This document shows positions 33,701 through 47,402 of a stretch of DNA of 64,000 nucleotides, piece by piece (position 1 is the first letter of the stretch; every line of letters begins with the position of its first letter). Made by a program: the position numbers and the translations under genes. The notes under the pieces are model-generated. The model was given only the letters and a program-made list of their open reading frames with translations, did not search any database and was not told where the DNA came from. The DNA is from Neodontobutis hainanensis (Eukaryota > Chordata > Actinopteri > Gobiiformes > Odontobutidae), in assembly GCA_024349245.1 (NCBI GenBank), contig JALDNG010000102.1:363001-427000 (forward strand), written 5' to 3'.

Positions 33701-36700
33701 AATTCACGACGGCACCAGTTTATCTAGCTCTTGGAGTAGCGGCTCTGGTCACTTATGCCTCTCTCTGCATGGCTTCACTTGGATGATCATTGGGGTCTGC
33801 TGTGGACAGGTGAATGTGCCCCGCCTGGTGTTACCGGCAGTGGACAGGTGCGGAGGAGTCTCGTGCTTAAGAAAATGCAGTGTGAACCTGCTGCAGGTCA
33901 TCTACAGGATGCAGCAGGTCCCAATGCACTAAACTTCCCACCCTCCTGCCCCATTCTTAACTGCCCCAGCCCCAGATTTCTCACATCAAGACAAAAATCC
34001 ATATGCTGCAATGCACAAGAACCATTAATTGGGTTTCTTTAAGTAATTCATTCTGACTGTGATGCAACGCCCTGTTATATTATGTTTTCTATAATGGTGG
34101 CATTATAATGACAGTATTAGGAAATGGTTTAATTCAGGTGGGATATAAAATCCACTAATACTGTACCCAGCCAGAAGGCAACTACTTTTCATCAGCAGCA
34201 TTTCTCCTGTTCACCCATATTTCTGGATCTTTTACTGATTGTCATATGACCCTGGCACAATTTAAATAAAATACATTAAAGTCTGCTTCTCTGAGCCGTT
34301 GGGATGTTTCTATACTGAGATGGGATTTTGTTGTGTTTGTTTTATCCTTAGCTAAATGGTGTGGATATAAACAAATTGTGTTTCTTTTCCATCTGGCAGA
34401 ACTACTTCCACAAATTTAGAAACCTTCAATCTTCCCAGTTTAGGACATTTCAGTTCTTGCCAGCTTCTAAGCAACATGCAGAAAATATTAAATATGAAAT
34501 AAGCATAGATTAGAGAAACTGTAGACTGGCCTAAATAGACTTTTAGTTGCCAGTTATTCTGATAAATATACCTAAATATAAAATGATAATCACAGTGTTT
34601 GCTGCTCAGGCCATTAAAAGAATGAGATTGGGTGTTCATTTTCTGGGCTGAAGATTTACAACAGCTCTTGTAGAACCTACTGAATTGTCCTTCTGTCTAA
34701 CACTTAGAAGACATATTCAGCAGACAAGGAAGGTTTGAATCCAGAATCATTTTTAGCTTACTGCTTTGCCATTGTAAAACATGTTTGTTTGGGGGTATAG
34801 AGTACAGCAGTAGTCTACAGCTTTAATGTTTTTTTATTTCATTAATTCGGTTTAGAATAATCTAATACAATTTAATCATATAAAAGGGTTGACACCTATT
34901 ATTCCACACATATGGCTTCCCAACAATGTGTTTCCCTTCAGACTTTCACCATTTTCCTCCTCCTACATTGGAGGCATATTTTTGAATGTTTTGCTGTCAG
35001 TCAATCGCAGCTCACAGAAGAAGGGGCCTAAAAACTGAAAATAGAACTGACTGAAGAGCACTTACAGATAGGTCCATGGGATAAGGATTGTTTACAAAAG
35101 ACGGTGTACTGTGCATTTAAAGTCTGTCATTTTTTCAGAGTAGACTTGCATTGAGTGACTTAAAGTGTCACGTGGCCTTTCAATTCTTCATGCTCTAGTT
35201 TCCAGGTGTAGACAGTGAAGTCACAGTCCAAATTATGTGGAATGAGGCAGAATAAAATTTACTTCAGCAGGATTTGCCCTTAAAATTGTGAGTTAACACT
35301 AACTTGCAGCTGAGAAATTTCGAATTCTGAATCAGCAGTAAGCGTGCAGCGTAATGCTGTGTGTATTTGTAATGAATAAATGACACTTAGCCAGTACCTT
35401 CTTGCCCTGTACAAACGCATTTAGATGAAAGTCAACCAGCCAACTCAAAATAAGTATGCCGAGAAGTTATAGACATTTGCACTTACATTGTGCCACATCA
35501 CATCGGCCATCTCCAATCAAAACTGAAATATCAACCTCTCAAATGCACAACTTACACTGATGTTATTCATTTTCAAGATGGGGCTGCATTAGTGCTCTTT
35601 ACAATAGCCCCAAGCTAAAATGTTCTCTTTCCAAGTCATAATAAAACTTTATTAAAACTTAGTGTGCTTAGAAGAGGCTTTATGTCTTTCAATGGCAAAA
35701 GCTTTCTAGAATATCCCCAGGCCGCTCTTAAGAGGAGCTTAATGTTGCTTTGGACTGTTTAGCAAGTACATTATCTTTAGCTTGCCCAATTCTCTTGGAT
35801 ATTCAAGAGCTTAGTGTGCCTTGTTATTCTCCATTTACACCTATTCTAATCTTTACTTTAAGTGCATTGAATTTGGAAACTTCTTGCTTTGTAAGTTGAC
35901 TTATGAAATGTAAAACTAGCCTAATGGCTTTTCTGTTTTGATATAATGTTCATCAACAAAAATGCTTGTGATTTTGATATAAAATTATCGTATGTCCTTT
36001 AGGGTGTTACCAGCCATTGACCATGATTCAATTGAATGCATAAATAAATAGGTCAAGCAGAAAATGTATAAGTGCTTCAGCCTGGTTATTTGAATGCACT
36101 ATACTTTGGTAGAACACCTTAGGGCTGCTTCACATACTTTGAGTTTCTACTTATAAACACAAGATATAAGTAATTACATGTATTTTGTTTAAATAAATTA
36201 ACTACAATTGTCATAATAATTCAATTAACCTGCTTGTCAGAGTTTGTTATTGATGTGTTTTATTGATCCAATCTGGCACATTGAGAATCTGGATTGCTAA
36301 TCTGACAAAACTTAAAATGTCACCTTAGGACTTAGTGACAGTAGCTATAAATGGGTCGACTCCTGTTTTATCCCTTAAATGTGTTTGAGCAGGTTTTTGT
36401 TTTGCACCACTGAGAATTCCTTCAGGCAGTGACATCATCAAATGGATAAAAATAAAAAAAAATCATGAATAGTGTAACTGCTGTGTTTCATTTTGGCCTG
36501 AGGCTGCTTCAGCAGAGTTGATGAGTTAACTGTGCCCCCTTAAAGATTAAAATAATATAGTGTTAGTGAACATGAAGTGTCCATCTAACGGGCCTTACAC
36601 CTGTTTCAGAAAATGTTTTTCCTTCTCTTCTCCGACTTGACATGGAAAATCATAAAGTTGTTGCAATTGTATATATAATATTTAACAGAACACAAGATCT

Positions 36701-38325
36701 CTAGTGCTGTCTAACTGTGTAGGGATCAAAATGAAACCAGAAACCGATTATTTTGATCTTTCAATCATTAGAATTCAATTCTGGTTTAGCAGCGTGACTG
36801 GTTCCAGTCATAAAAGCAGCAGGACAAATTATACTCCAATTAATGGAAATGCTTTTTCTAATGATTTGTCTCACAAGCACATACTTTGAAAAAAAATAAA
36901 AATAAAATACTTTATTGCAATGTCACATACAACCAGATCTGCAGCTATACTGTGCAGTTTATGTACAGTATAAAAGTTATGGTCAGTATCTATGGAGATA
37001 AATAAGTAACAATGGTAAACTTTGTACAGTAGGCTGCATAAAGGTCCGTAGTAATTGTAATAGGACATGTTCTAATTGGGTTAAAACATTTGGTCTGCTG
37101 CTTCTAGGATATTTGGAGTTCTGAAGTGGAGAAGGCATTTGAATCATGAGAGGATTTCAGTAATTGCCCACTTAGTGAGCTCATCCTGTAGTGATTCTGT
37201 GTGTAATACCAGCTGGATGGCAGCGGGAATGGGGAACAGAGCTGAACTCGGTGATAGAAAAGTGAATTTTGTGTGGTTTCCACTTGGATTAAAGCAGTGG
37301 GAAAAGGGATAAGAAAATTACACTTTCACTTTTTTCTCTCTGGGAGTGAGAATAAAAATGAAATAAGTCAGAGAGTATAGAAACTTAGCATTACAGGCAG
37401 AGCAGAGGAGAGTGCAAAAAATAAATGGTTAGTATTACAGACCAGTGGGCCCAGGCCTATGTGACGACCTAGACAAGATTTAGTGTGGCGCCCCTTGCTT
37501 TGTGACAAATATCACTTTTGCTATTTCTGTGTTGAAAACAGTAAAAGAAAGTAAAAAACGTATAACTTCTAAAACACTAATAACTACAGAGACCAAAGCC
37601 AGGATTTGTACCCAGGTACAACACTATACCAGTTGAGCTTAAGAGGCCTCATGTGATTATCAACTTAAAGAGACTATATAATAGGATACTTTTGAAGTCA
37701 GATTTTATTATGCATAACTGAGCTGTGGACCTAAAATATCAACAGAGGCGAGTGTTCATATCATGATTTATTTGTGACATTACCTTCACACCTCTGCCTT
37801 CATTTGACAAGATCATATTGGTGAGTAAAGACACTTTTCTGAATCTCCATGGTAACGCTCAGAGGGAGGAGTTTGTTAAACTCCAATAAACTGTTGCTAC
37901 ATAAAGTTAGCTTTCCTTTGTATCTCTGCTAACAACAGGCTGCTTTTTGAAAAACTTTTAACGGTGCAAACAGCTGAATATATTCTCTACAATCATTTCA
38001 TCTGGCTCTGTTCTGTGTTAGTCTCCGAGTGCGTGAGCAGCTCTGTGTGCTCTGTCTGTGAGCGCGCAGCTACTCGGCATGTCTCTCTGAGCAAGCTCCC
38101 CGTTGCTGTCATCTCGTCTCAGAGCTCTAGCTGTTGTGCCAGTAGTTCACCTGTTGTTGGTCAGTTAAAGCGCCCTCCGCACAGTATATCTGGAGCATTA
38201 GCATTAGCATTTGCTTTAGCATTTGCCTGCATTGTCTAATGGGCAAGCCGGCTCTGTTACAGGCTGTTGTGGATGGAGTTAATTCTAAGTTGTCAAGGTA
38301 ACAGATGACTTCTGTTTCATAATGT

Positions 38326-38350
38326 GGCAGTAGCTCAGTGGGTAGAGTCT
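38326..38350 (+). repeat. Possible SINE head (A-box) fragment
   Basis: ggcagtagctcagtgggtag resembles the 5' head of fish tRNA-derived SINEs, with a polymerase III A-box-like tagctcagtggg. No matching B-box follows at the expected spacing, so it is a fragment or a chance match. Confidence 0.4.
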
Positions 38351-38537
38351 GTATTTTCCACCCTGCCTTTCTCTCTTTCTCGACATTTTAATAAAGTTCA
38401 AAAGGCCCCAAAAATCTAAAAATTAATAGTGAAAGTGAAAAGTTCATTAATAGAGCTGCCTAGTTTTTAAAACAAAAGTAGCATAAGTCTTGACCATGAC
38501 CATAATATGACCAGGTAAATCAACTTGAATATGTGCG

Positions 38538-38599
38538 GTACATGGTTTTAATTGCACTGGAGGTAGGCATCAATGAACTCTGCAATTAAAACCATGTAC
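38538..38599. repeat. Perfect 19-bp inverted repeat with 24-nt loop
   Basis: The left arm gtacatggttttaattgca (38538-38556) is exactly complementary to the right arm at 38581-38599. The loop at 38557-38580 is mixed sequence. Flanking bases do not pair. Confidence 0.85.
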
Positions 38600-40334
38600 G
38601 CCACCCCTCCTCTTCGATTAACTCTCCCTGATTACCTGGAACAATTCAAAAGGATTATGCTGCTGTGGTGTCAAACTCCTTTCAAGCATATAAAAGCACC
38701 ATGCAGTACGATTAAAGAGTGTCTGATGTTCTGTTTGTTCCCGAACCCTAGTGGGTGAAGTTAACCTGTGTTACTAAGGCAACAGACAGCCAGCGGATTA
38801 CCTGTTAAATAAGGAAGTGAAGTTGCCGGCTCTGTGTGCAGGACCTCATTAGTCAGATTGGAGATGATGACACTCAGCAGAAACAAATCAATAGTAACCC
38901 TCAAGACACAATCTGTCTGCGCTTCTCTCTTTGTCCCATTAATCCTGTACTAACTGCACACTTCAACACATGTGGATCACGGCATTGTTTTTTATTTTTT
39001 TTATTTTGAATAGTTAAGAATACTGTCCATCTTACATTCAAAAAATTAAAACATACTTAGAGTGGATCAAATACAGTTACAGATTTCTTTACAGTGTATT
39101 GTGGACTAAAGTAACGAGTCCCTTGTCTAATGATGTTGGTGCACCTTTAGTCATAATCCTGCACTTTTACTACGCAAACACAGTTGGAATTACTTCTCCT
39201 AAACTGTTAAACGTCCTTAAAACAACTCACTGATGCATTCACAAGTTAGAGTGAAACTCCTTCTGCTTCCAATTCTTTGCCTTTCCTCTGTGACCCAGTT
39301 TCTTGGAAAGCAGATTTTTTTCTAATTTATTAGAGAATGTGAGAGCTCACTTATTCCCTCTGCTTCCTGCCTTGCCTCCTGTTAGCTGCTGCGGCTGCAC
39401 AATGCCAGTGGGTCTTGAGGCGACCATTAGCAGGCCTTCATTAAAGCCAGCAATTTGAAACATACCCTGCAAATATCATGTCCCGTTCCTGTAATTTGAC
39501 ATTATTTGGATGTTGTAGGCTATAATTTACAGCACTTTTTTCTAAGAAGAGTGGAATACATGTTTGCTTTCAAATGACATATTTTGGTTAGTTCAAAACA
39601 ACATACTTCAACGTGAGAAAGAATGCCATGAAAAGTGCTCCACCACAGGCAAGTGGCTTATCAGGGAACAAAAAGAAGAGGTTTATTGCACAAAAACCAG
39701 GATTGTTCAGATACACATTCGTTCTTTTCAAACATTAACTATAAACATCTCTTTTGGACAGAATTGTTCAGTCCAAAAACCCAGTTTGACACTTAAACTG
39801 TCAAAATAATCTGAAGAAAATAATCTGAATTGACTTTTTGATCCAAAGTGGTACATTTGAGATTCCAAGAGTCATAAATAAGCTGCTGTGAAAGCTGCTG
39901 TTGTATTCATACGTAACCAAAGTGCAACGCAAAGTTGTGCTAAAACCTGAACAGCGTCATATTTCTGCACGAGCTGGAAGTGGCTCTGAAGGAAACGGTC
40001 ACTTGAGAATATGTATTTTGACTTTAAAAAGCCTAAGCACATTTAAAATGCAAAAGCATAAAGGTAAAAATGCATTCAGATGAAAGCTAAAGTAAATTGA
40101 GACAGTTTGGCATCATTTATAGCACTTTCAAATAATTTCCTGACCAGAGCGTAAAAGCCCATTGGAATTTAAAACATCTTTAAATCTGCAATTCTACAAC
40201 TTCGCAACATGGAGTATTAATAATGTCCATTTAAATGAACTTAAAGCTGCACTACCTAATTTTGAGCCACACCTCTCTTTTTTACAGGAAACAAGCTGTG
40301 ATTGGCCAAGATCCTGCTGTGGGCTTATCATTCT

Positions 40335-40410
40335 CATACATTAAAATCCTTAATTATAAAGCCTAGATCACGCCTTAAAGTCTTATTTTTTCACAGATGA
40401 TTCCTGTTAC
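40335..40410 (+). repeat. Dispersed repeat block, copy b
   Basis: A homologous-looking block to 30700-30785: cattaaaatcctt-aattataaagcctagatcacgccttaaa, a T-rich run, then cacagatgattcc. The same order and strand suggest a decayed interspersed repeat. Confidence 0.45.
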
Positions 40411-43400
40411 AATTAGCTGTTTGGTGATTAAACTGTCCAAAAATTTGGTAATCTCTGTTTAAGTGCTGTCTGAAAAGTTGATTGACTTTGACACTGTTCT
40501 GTATTTTGCTGATTTGGGCGTTTAAACTTTGATCTATTCCAAGGATCAGTCTCTAAACTGGCCCCATTATATTTTCCGTCCATTTAATTGTAACAACAAC
40601 AGTTTACTAAACCCTCTCAACTTGAAGAACCTAATGGAATGACTGACCCCACTGGCTCCAACAGCTGAACTGCGTTTTGCTAAATGAATAAAGTATGAAC
40701 ATGTGTTGCAGATTTCTACAAGGAGAGTAACTACCTGACACTAGCTGACGAGCTACACATTACAGTACATTAATGAATATAGAATGACTAAAGAGCAGAC
40801 CTATTCCGTCAGTTTTCTGTTGACAAAGACTTTTGTGAAAATGGCAGAATGAATAAAAAGGTATAGTTTCCTTCTCCTATTTCCCCTCATTCAGGTCTTA
40901 GACTCTCTTGACTGCACTTGACGATAACTGATGTTGTCATTTGCTAGTATTTATACCTGTATTTTTATCTATTTTATTAACCCTGAAGGCTAAAATATTA
41001 CCAACAAAAATCTATTTGTGGTCCAGATAAAAATCTTAAAAAAGCAAGGGTTAGTAAACTTTTTGAATTTCCTCAATGTATTTCCATTATTTCTCAATTT
41101 GCCCTATTTATTTGATGGTTTGGCCTAATGTCTAGTGTATTCCCTCGCTCTTTTGCTCACCTTTTGTCTGGTTCTATTGTCCCCTTTCTCTCACCTCTTA
41201 TCTCCATTCCATCACGCCTCCCGCCTCTGACTGACAGTGTTATAAATTGATTTTTGGCCCAGTGTGTTCCCTCTGTCTCTCTCAAGGCATTTCCCTTATT
41301 TAGACTGCACCACTCCAGGGTATAGTCTAGACCGTGGGCTGACTGTCAGTCAGTGGCAGCGTGGAGCAGTCTAATTCTTGGCTGACAAGCGTTCCTGACA
41401 GCATGAAGCAATGGGGCATTGCGAACATGCTTACTCTCCCTTGCTCTGTCTCTCTCTATTGCATTTTGTTTTTGCTTTCCTCTCTTATCCTCCTCCTGGC
41501 TGCCCCTGCCGCAACACTCCTCCCTTCATTCATTTTTCCCCGGTCCTTCATCCTTTCTCTTTTTCCTTTACCTGAAAAAAACAGATGCAATCGTTTTTAG
41601 AGACATGGGCAGTCATTGAAATTAACTAACACCCCATGCATATACACTCGGAAAAAGCATGTGTGCAAATACACACTTACACACACAGCTCATTTGGCCT
41701 GTGGAGCACAAGTGGCGCTGTGCTTAGAATACTGATTGGATAGTTAGTCCGTCTGCAGTGATTTGATTGGTCAGTTTGCTCCGCTGGGAAAGCCATTCTT
41801 TAATCATAAATGAGAGTCTGTGAGATTAGACGGAATAGCCCTTTAAGCGAATCTGGTATCACTGAGGTCCCCTGAGTGTGGCAGACGGGGAACGAGGCAG
41901 CGAGATGAAAGCGGGACGGACAAACAGAAAGAGGGAGACACACGGAGCGCAGAGGCGAGATGGAAGGGAATTTAAAACATAGGATTTTTTCACACTTGGA
42001 CTGGTATTACAGTGCTGCTGAAGATAAAAGATAGATTTTATATTAGAGAATTGTGCACTCCCACGCAGATATGTGCTGTATGGAGACTGTGGAATTGAAG
42101 AGTGGTCCTTGAAGTCGCACCAGGGGTCTTATTTTAAATGAAGAATAGGATCATTTCACCCTGTTTCTAGTCTAATGGCAAATTGTCACGTTAATCATGG
42201 GTTTCTTTGTCAAAACTGACAAGCCCAGATGTGACCCCCAGTGTTCAGGCATATTTTAGACAGAAAAGTCCATATCCTTCTCTGTAAGAAAATGTAAAGT
42301 TAATTGTCTCATTTGTAAAAGCCTGATAGACTAAACCCTTTTGTTCATTAGTACCATTAGTACAGAGGCATACAATCACGCCTAAAAGCCACCCTGACCG
42401 GCCATAAATCTGTTGTGGTTTGTCAATTACAATCTCTGTTTAGAAGAATTCACCTTCCTTAAACTGTGTTGGCCGAAACTGTCAGTTCTGAAATTAGAGT
42501 GGCTGAATTCTAAGTTTTTTGGAGTAATGGTGACCTAGTTTTGTTTAGCCCATCATGCTCTCAAGTGACATCTCACGTATGGAATCCATTTTCCATTTTA
42601 GCACTAAAATGAACTTTTTCTTTTCTGTTTGTGCCATCCTCCAATCTATAAATGTCACATAGATTTGGATTTGAGCTTAAATTAAATGCGGCAGAGTTCC
42701 TTGGTTAAGGAGAAGTGTGATAGCACAGGTCGAGAAGGTTCTTTCTTTTAAAAAGCCTGTTTTAGGGGGAAGGGGGACTGTGCTAAATGAAAAAAGGTTT
42801 CTCTGTCAGAGCTATTCGGTTCATATATTTAATTAACCAGGGACTGTAGTGGTGTTGAATTATGAATGATTGGTCCAACAGAAAGTACATTACACACATG
42901 TAGGGGATGGGTACAAAGTGGGTGACCAGGGTGTTGCAAACATTCAAAGCAAGACTAACCTTGACCTGCGCCATTAAGTCTGCAGCTACAATGCAGCACA
43001 CACATTGTTATGACAAATGCATATCTTTAATATAAACAATATGTTGTCTGAACATCAGATGTGAAGAGTTGTGTTGGTTTGGTGAGGTGTGTGTGTAGAC
43101 CCTGCTGCATGTGTGGTGTGTAGAAGCTTTGGTCTGGTAGTCAGTATACTCTTACTGTTCTCTTCTTATGGTTCCCCTCTCTCCCGCCTTATCCTCTGTG
43201 AAGAGTTTTAAATCATCCTTCCATTGTCTGCACAATGATGAACGAGGGGAAGTCTGTCTTTTTTTCTCTGTTTACTCTGCTTTCCATCTTTGTCCCTGGT
43301 TCTCACTCCATCCATCTGCAGACTATTTGATTTAATGAAGTAACTTCATTTAGACTAAGACTTGTGCAAATATGTTAAGCTGAGATAAAATTGTGATGGA

Positions 43401-43569
43401 TATTTTACTGTTCAGCCACATTTTCTATAAGGGAAGTCAAAATATTAATTAACAATTTTATTGCAAAAAGAACTAAACTGATTTTATGACAATATACTGT
43501 ATTTGAAGATTAAAATAAAACTAGAAAATAATATAAGATGTTGCTCAGCTGTTATTTCCAAATTATACA

Positions 43570-44301
43570 AAAAGGTTAAAGCAAAGGCATCTGGACAAAG
43601 GCGTTTCGTTTCTTATCCAAAGAGACTTTTTCAATTCTGAGATCAACTGTTAAGAGAGCTGCACTTTTATCTCTGGAGGCTGGGGTTTGACCTGAAACTA
43701 ACTCTGTTTGGACCAGGCTGTTCTGGTCGCTCACTACCTCAGAAGGCAAACGGAGAGAAGAACAACACGTTTGTGAAGCCCTCAGAGACTGTGGATACCC
43801 CAAATGGACTTTTAACGTTAACCAAGAGCACACAGAAACCAAACAGACAGGAACCAGAGACAAAAGGGAAGGGTGTAGTTATCCCTTATGTGTCTGGTTT
43901 ATCTTAAAGGAATTTTTACAAACACAACATTCCAGTCCACTTTAAACCTGGTAACACTCAAAAACTGGTCCCCCTCACAAACAGAGTAATGTGGTCTAGG
44001 CTGTTCAGGAGTGTAGTGAGAAACGAACAGCTTCAGCACAGAAGAGCCAATCCTGGAGGAGCTGAGTCTGCAGTCCACCTCCACCTCAAACACTGCCCTT
44101 TCACAGCTAACGACAATAAGACCAGAACAGCCTGGTCCCATCAGGTCTAGTTTCAGTAGGACCTTAGGGGTTTGACAGTAGGTCAAAGCCCTACCTAGAG
44201 ATATAAGCTCAGCTCTTGTATCAGTTGATCTCAAAAGTGTCAAAAAGATGAAACCTTTTCACCTTGAAAACTCAGTCCAGATGCCTTTGCTTTAACCTTT
44301 T
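43570..44301. mobile_element. Foldback-like element with perfect 27-bp terminal inverted repeats
   Basis: 43570-43596 (aaaaggttaaagcaaagg...ctggac) is exactly complementary to 44275-44301. Inside, further pieces pair in mirror order: gaccaggctgttctggtc (about 43713-43730) with gaccagaacagcctggtc (about 44121-44138), gacctgaaactaac with the complement at about 44143-44156, and tgagatcaactg with cagttgatctca (about 44222-44233). The whole 732 bp is therefore a large imperfect palindrome. Two minus-strand open frames (43576-43863 and 43899-44243) cover it, but I recognise no domain in them. I cannot name the family. Confidence 0.8.
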
Positions 44302-46611
44302 CTTCAAGATGATCTGAATGATTGAGAACCTTCACAGACAAATTGTATCTACGTTTTTGGTGCCAATTTGCTAATTTATAGAACATTAAATTGCCATGAA
44401 ACAGCTAAAATTGCTACTTACAAACACTCACATAGCTTTCCCAATATACTCCTAAAGAAAAAAAACAATGTCTATGCCTATTAGGAGCAGGATAGCAGTG
44501 CAGTTCTGGCCTTGAAAGCCATCACTGGCTAGCTGTTTATGTGTCGTAGTCTTTATGTGTGCACAATAAGCTAATGACTTGTCTCCAGAGCTCTGCATTC
44601 CTCCATTAGATAAGTGGTAGAGAAAACCTTTAGACTGATGAAATGTATACTAATGGGTCGAAATACACTGTATGTGTGAGACTGTTGTTTGAATCTCATA
44701 TGTCTGTGTGTAAAGTTATTTCTCCAGGTAAACCATTGTGTTCCAGGTTACAGTGATCTTTGCAGAAGTTGATACACTGCATGCAACTTAGTTTAACAAC
44801 TGTAAAAGCAATAGAAATGCATGCTGTAACAGACTTGCTAAAATAAAAACTTTGTTACCCCAATGTTTATCCTTTAAACTTAAGTAATGGCTGCATCATT
44901 CTGAAACAAGGGCTAGTTTATAGAGTCTAAGTTACAGGCTTCTGTGTTTGTTCTGTATCTTCTAACAGACCTTCTAACAGACCTGCTCTGGTTATCTATT
45001 GTTAGCTTAAAAACTATTGTTGTCATTGGAAGTCATTTAGTTTAGATTTAGATTGGAAGTTAGAGTAAAGATAGCAGGAGGGGACACAATGAATCAAATG
45101 CAGATGTATACGTATAAGTATTATTATAAACATGTTTAAATGAATCCACAACAGAAAGGTTTTAAAATCCAAACTAAGCTGCAGACAGAATTATTCCAGG
45201 AAATGATGTTGTTGCCTTTACCTCGATTGAACTCTGTCCTCACATGAACTCATATGCCCTGAAGCATGAATTCATCTTAACTATGATCATAACATTTAAT
45301 TCCTTAGGAAACACACATTTTCTCCTTTACACTGAGCCTAAATGGCAGCTTGATTGCAGTTTGTTTTCTTGCTGTGCTGTGCACGATGTGCATGTGCAGG
45401 GTTTTATAGAGTTTATAAGCATTTGATGTAGCCTATAAGTCCCTATGGCTCCCTCCAAGCCCCGGCTGCGATTGGTTGTGAAGGAACAGAAGTAGTAGCC
45501 CTTTAATTGCTGCTTAGACTTTTAATGATCATTCTGTCTGTCAATGTGATAGTCTTGAAATTATCTGGTTAAATGAGGCCAAGATGACCCCATACACATG
45601 AACACGTAGCTTTTCTGTTGAGGTACTCTGTTGGATAATTGGCTAGATGAGCAGTTCAGCAGGATCCCCGTGCTGTCCCTGTAGCCTCGGCTGCCACGTT
45701 CAATATCAGGGCTTAGAAACATGAAAGGCAAAAGGATGATCACCCTGATTTTAGCTCTGCACACAGAGGAGATCAATTAAGGCCACAGAGTTCAAGAACT
45801 TTACACATTGTAGGGGCCATTTCCAATAAAAGACTTGAAGTTGAACTAATGCACTAAAGACTCTTGGTGCAGCATGAAACACTGTTGTGTGATGTTACAT
45901 AGTGTTTTCTACATGGAAAATCAATGGGTTTAAAATGATTTGTAAAACGGCAGCAATGTGACTCTCATTCTTCCTCTCTGCTGTAGTGTCCTTGATCTGG
46001 ATGATGCTAAATTCCTTCCAGCTCAGAGAGACGAGCAGACTCTGCAGCCTGATGCGCCTCTGGAATGGCAGAGGGGAAGAGGGTGCCCATCAGGGATCGA
46101 TTTAGTGTTGCAAAAAAGACGGAATAAACTGTTGTTTGTAAGTCTTCAAATAAGACTGGGAAGTCTAAGAAGAAGAATTACATTAATTTTTTATTTACTT
46201 TTCTAATTTATCTGAAAGACCCAGGCTCAAAAACAATTGCAGTCTAATCATAGGCACTATTTAATGCAATTTTTACGTTTTCTTTATTTAATTTAGCCTC
46301 ATATCCTGCACTGTTAAATTCAAGAAATATTCAGATCTTGTGCAAATGCTATTGCTCCCTAAAGAAATGAATCTTTCCCTTTGATGACTGTTCATGATTT
46401 GCATTTGTGTCACGTGTCGGTCATAGCGCGTGGAGAATAATGTATACATGATAACGGAAATGAACCACGTCACATTGAAAGAGCAGGTTGTTCATGAGTT
46501 GGATTAGTGATCACAAAGACTCAGCCTTCTTTTCATCTGCTAGAGGCTTTCTGGATGGGTCCAGGAGAATTGCACTGGGCACTTATTGATTTCACCTCTT
46601 AAGTCCGGTGG

Positions 46612-46690
46612 AAGGGCAGCACAGTGGCAGCCTCGGTGCTAGTGCTGCTTCCCTTCAGTGGTGGAAGTGGGTTCACATGCCCCATGCTGA
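46612..46690 (+). repeat. Decayed tRNA-type SINE head
   Basis: gggcagcacagtggcagcc...ctagtgctgcttccc...agtgggttcacatgcccc follows the layout of the common fish SINE head (gggcRgcacRgtggYgcag...ttagcactg...gggttcgaa). Heavily mutated. Confidence 0.5.
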
Positions 46691-47317
46691 ATGTGAAAAC
46701 TGCCTCCTGGGGTTCTGCTCTGAACAGACCACGCTCTGTGCCCTTGCTTGCGAATAGATTGTATCTTCAGCACCACTGCAAACCAAACATATGCAGAGTT
46801 TTAACCCTTCATATATTGTCAACATGTAACTTATGTAAAAAGAGCAGCGACCTTCCACTTCCACTGTTCCACTATGATCCTTTGAAAGGCCTGAAATAAC
46901 TGCACTTAAGTATATTCTATGCACCATATGCGTTTTCAGGTTATGTATTATGTATTTTCATCAAAATAATCATACATTACACCTACAGTTAGTAAGCAGA
47001 CAACAATAGAAGCTTTGTCTTTTCATAATTCAGTATTTAGTATTTTAGTTTACATGTAATAATGCAACAATAGCAGAGGAGAGTGCCAGTTAACCCAAAC
47101 TTGTGTCATAATACTTAGTATAACAGCTCTCCAATGATTTTTCTTATTTCCTAAATATACAGTAACCATCAACTCAATAAGTCCAAAAGTTGAAGACGTC
47201 TCCCCTAAACTTGTCTGTGTCTTACTATATTGTGTCACTACTTCTATATTGCTATACTTCACCTGCTGCAGACTTTTCCATTAATTATGATGATGTGGCT
47301 CAAATGGGGCATGGTGG

Positions 47318-47402
47318 CAGAGTTTGATTCCCATCTAGGGCAGGGCCTCTCTGCGTGGAGTTTGCATGTTCTCCTTGTGTCTGCGTACATTTCCTCTACC
47401 AC
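47318..47402 (+). repeat. SINE fragment: B-box and conserved body
   Basis: gtttgattcccatctagggc is B-box-like. It is followed by cctctctgcgtggagtttgcatgttctcc and tgtctgcgt, a body segment very common in fish tRNA-derived SINEs. It sits 264 bp upstream of the exon. Confidence 0.65.

Larger units (their letters stand above)
29700..43569. other. Intronic sequence with small repeats
   Basis: AT-rich sequence. It holds a pair of related blocks at 30700-30785 and 40335-40410, a 24-A run near 32272-32295, a 10-bp x3 tandem (agacaacat) at 32461-32487, a tRNA-like SINE scrap at 38326-38350 and a perfect hairpin at 38538-38599. The 33525-33932 frame (135 codons) is locally more GC-rich but shows no domain I recognise. 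Confidence 0.5.

Noticed and set aside
33525..33932. 135-codon plus-strand frame in a locally GC-richer stretch
   Set aside because: No domain, no splice-site pair and no repeat match recognised. It could be an unknown repeat, but there is nothing to support a gene.
37600..37650. tRNA-like block on the minus strand (agctcaactggtatag...ggtacaaatcc)
   Set aside because: A- and B-box-like strings are present, but no cloverleaf or SINE body could be recognised around them.
43576..44243. Two minus-strand frames inside the foldback element
   Set aside because: They arise from the mirrored arms and show no conserved domain, so they are not called as genes.
45958..46206. Possible extra host exon after ctctctgctgtag
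   Set aside because: The acceptor looks fair, but the translation (VLDLDDAKFLPAQRDEQ...) matches no CSMD segment I know and no convincing donor was identified.
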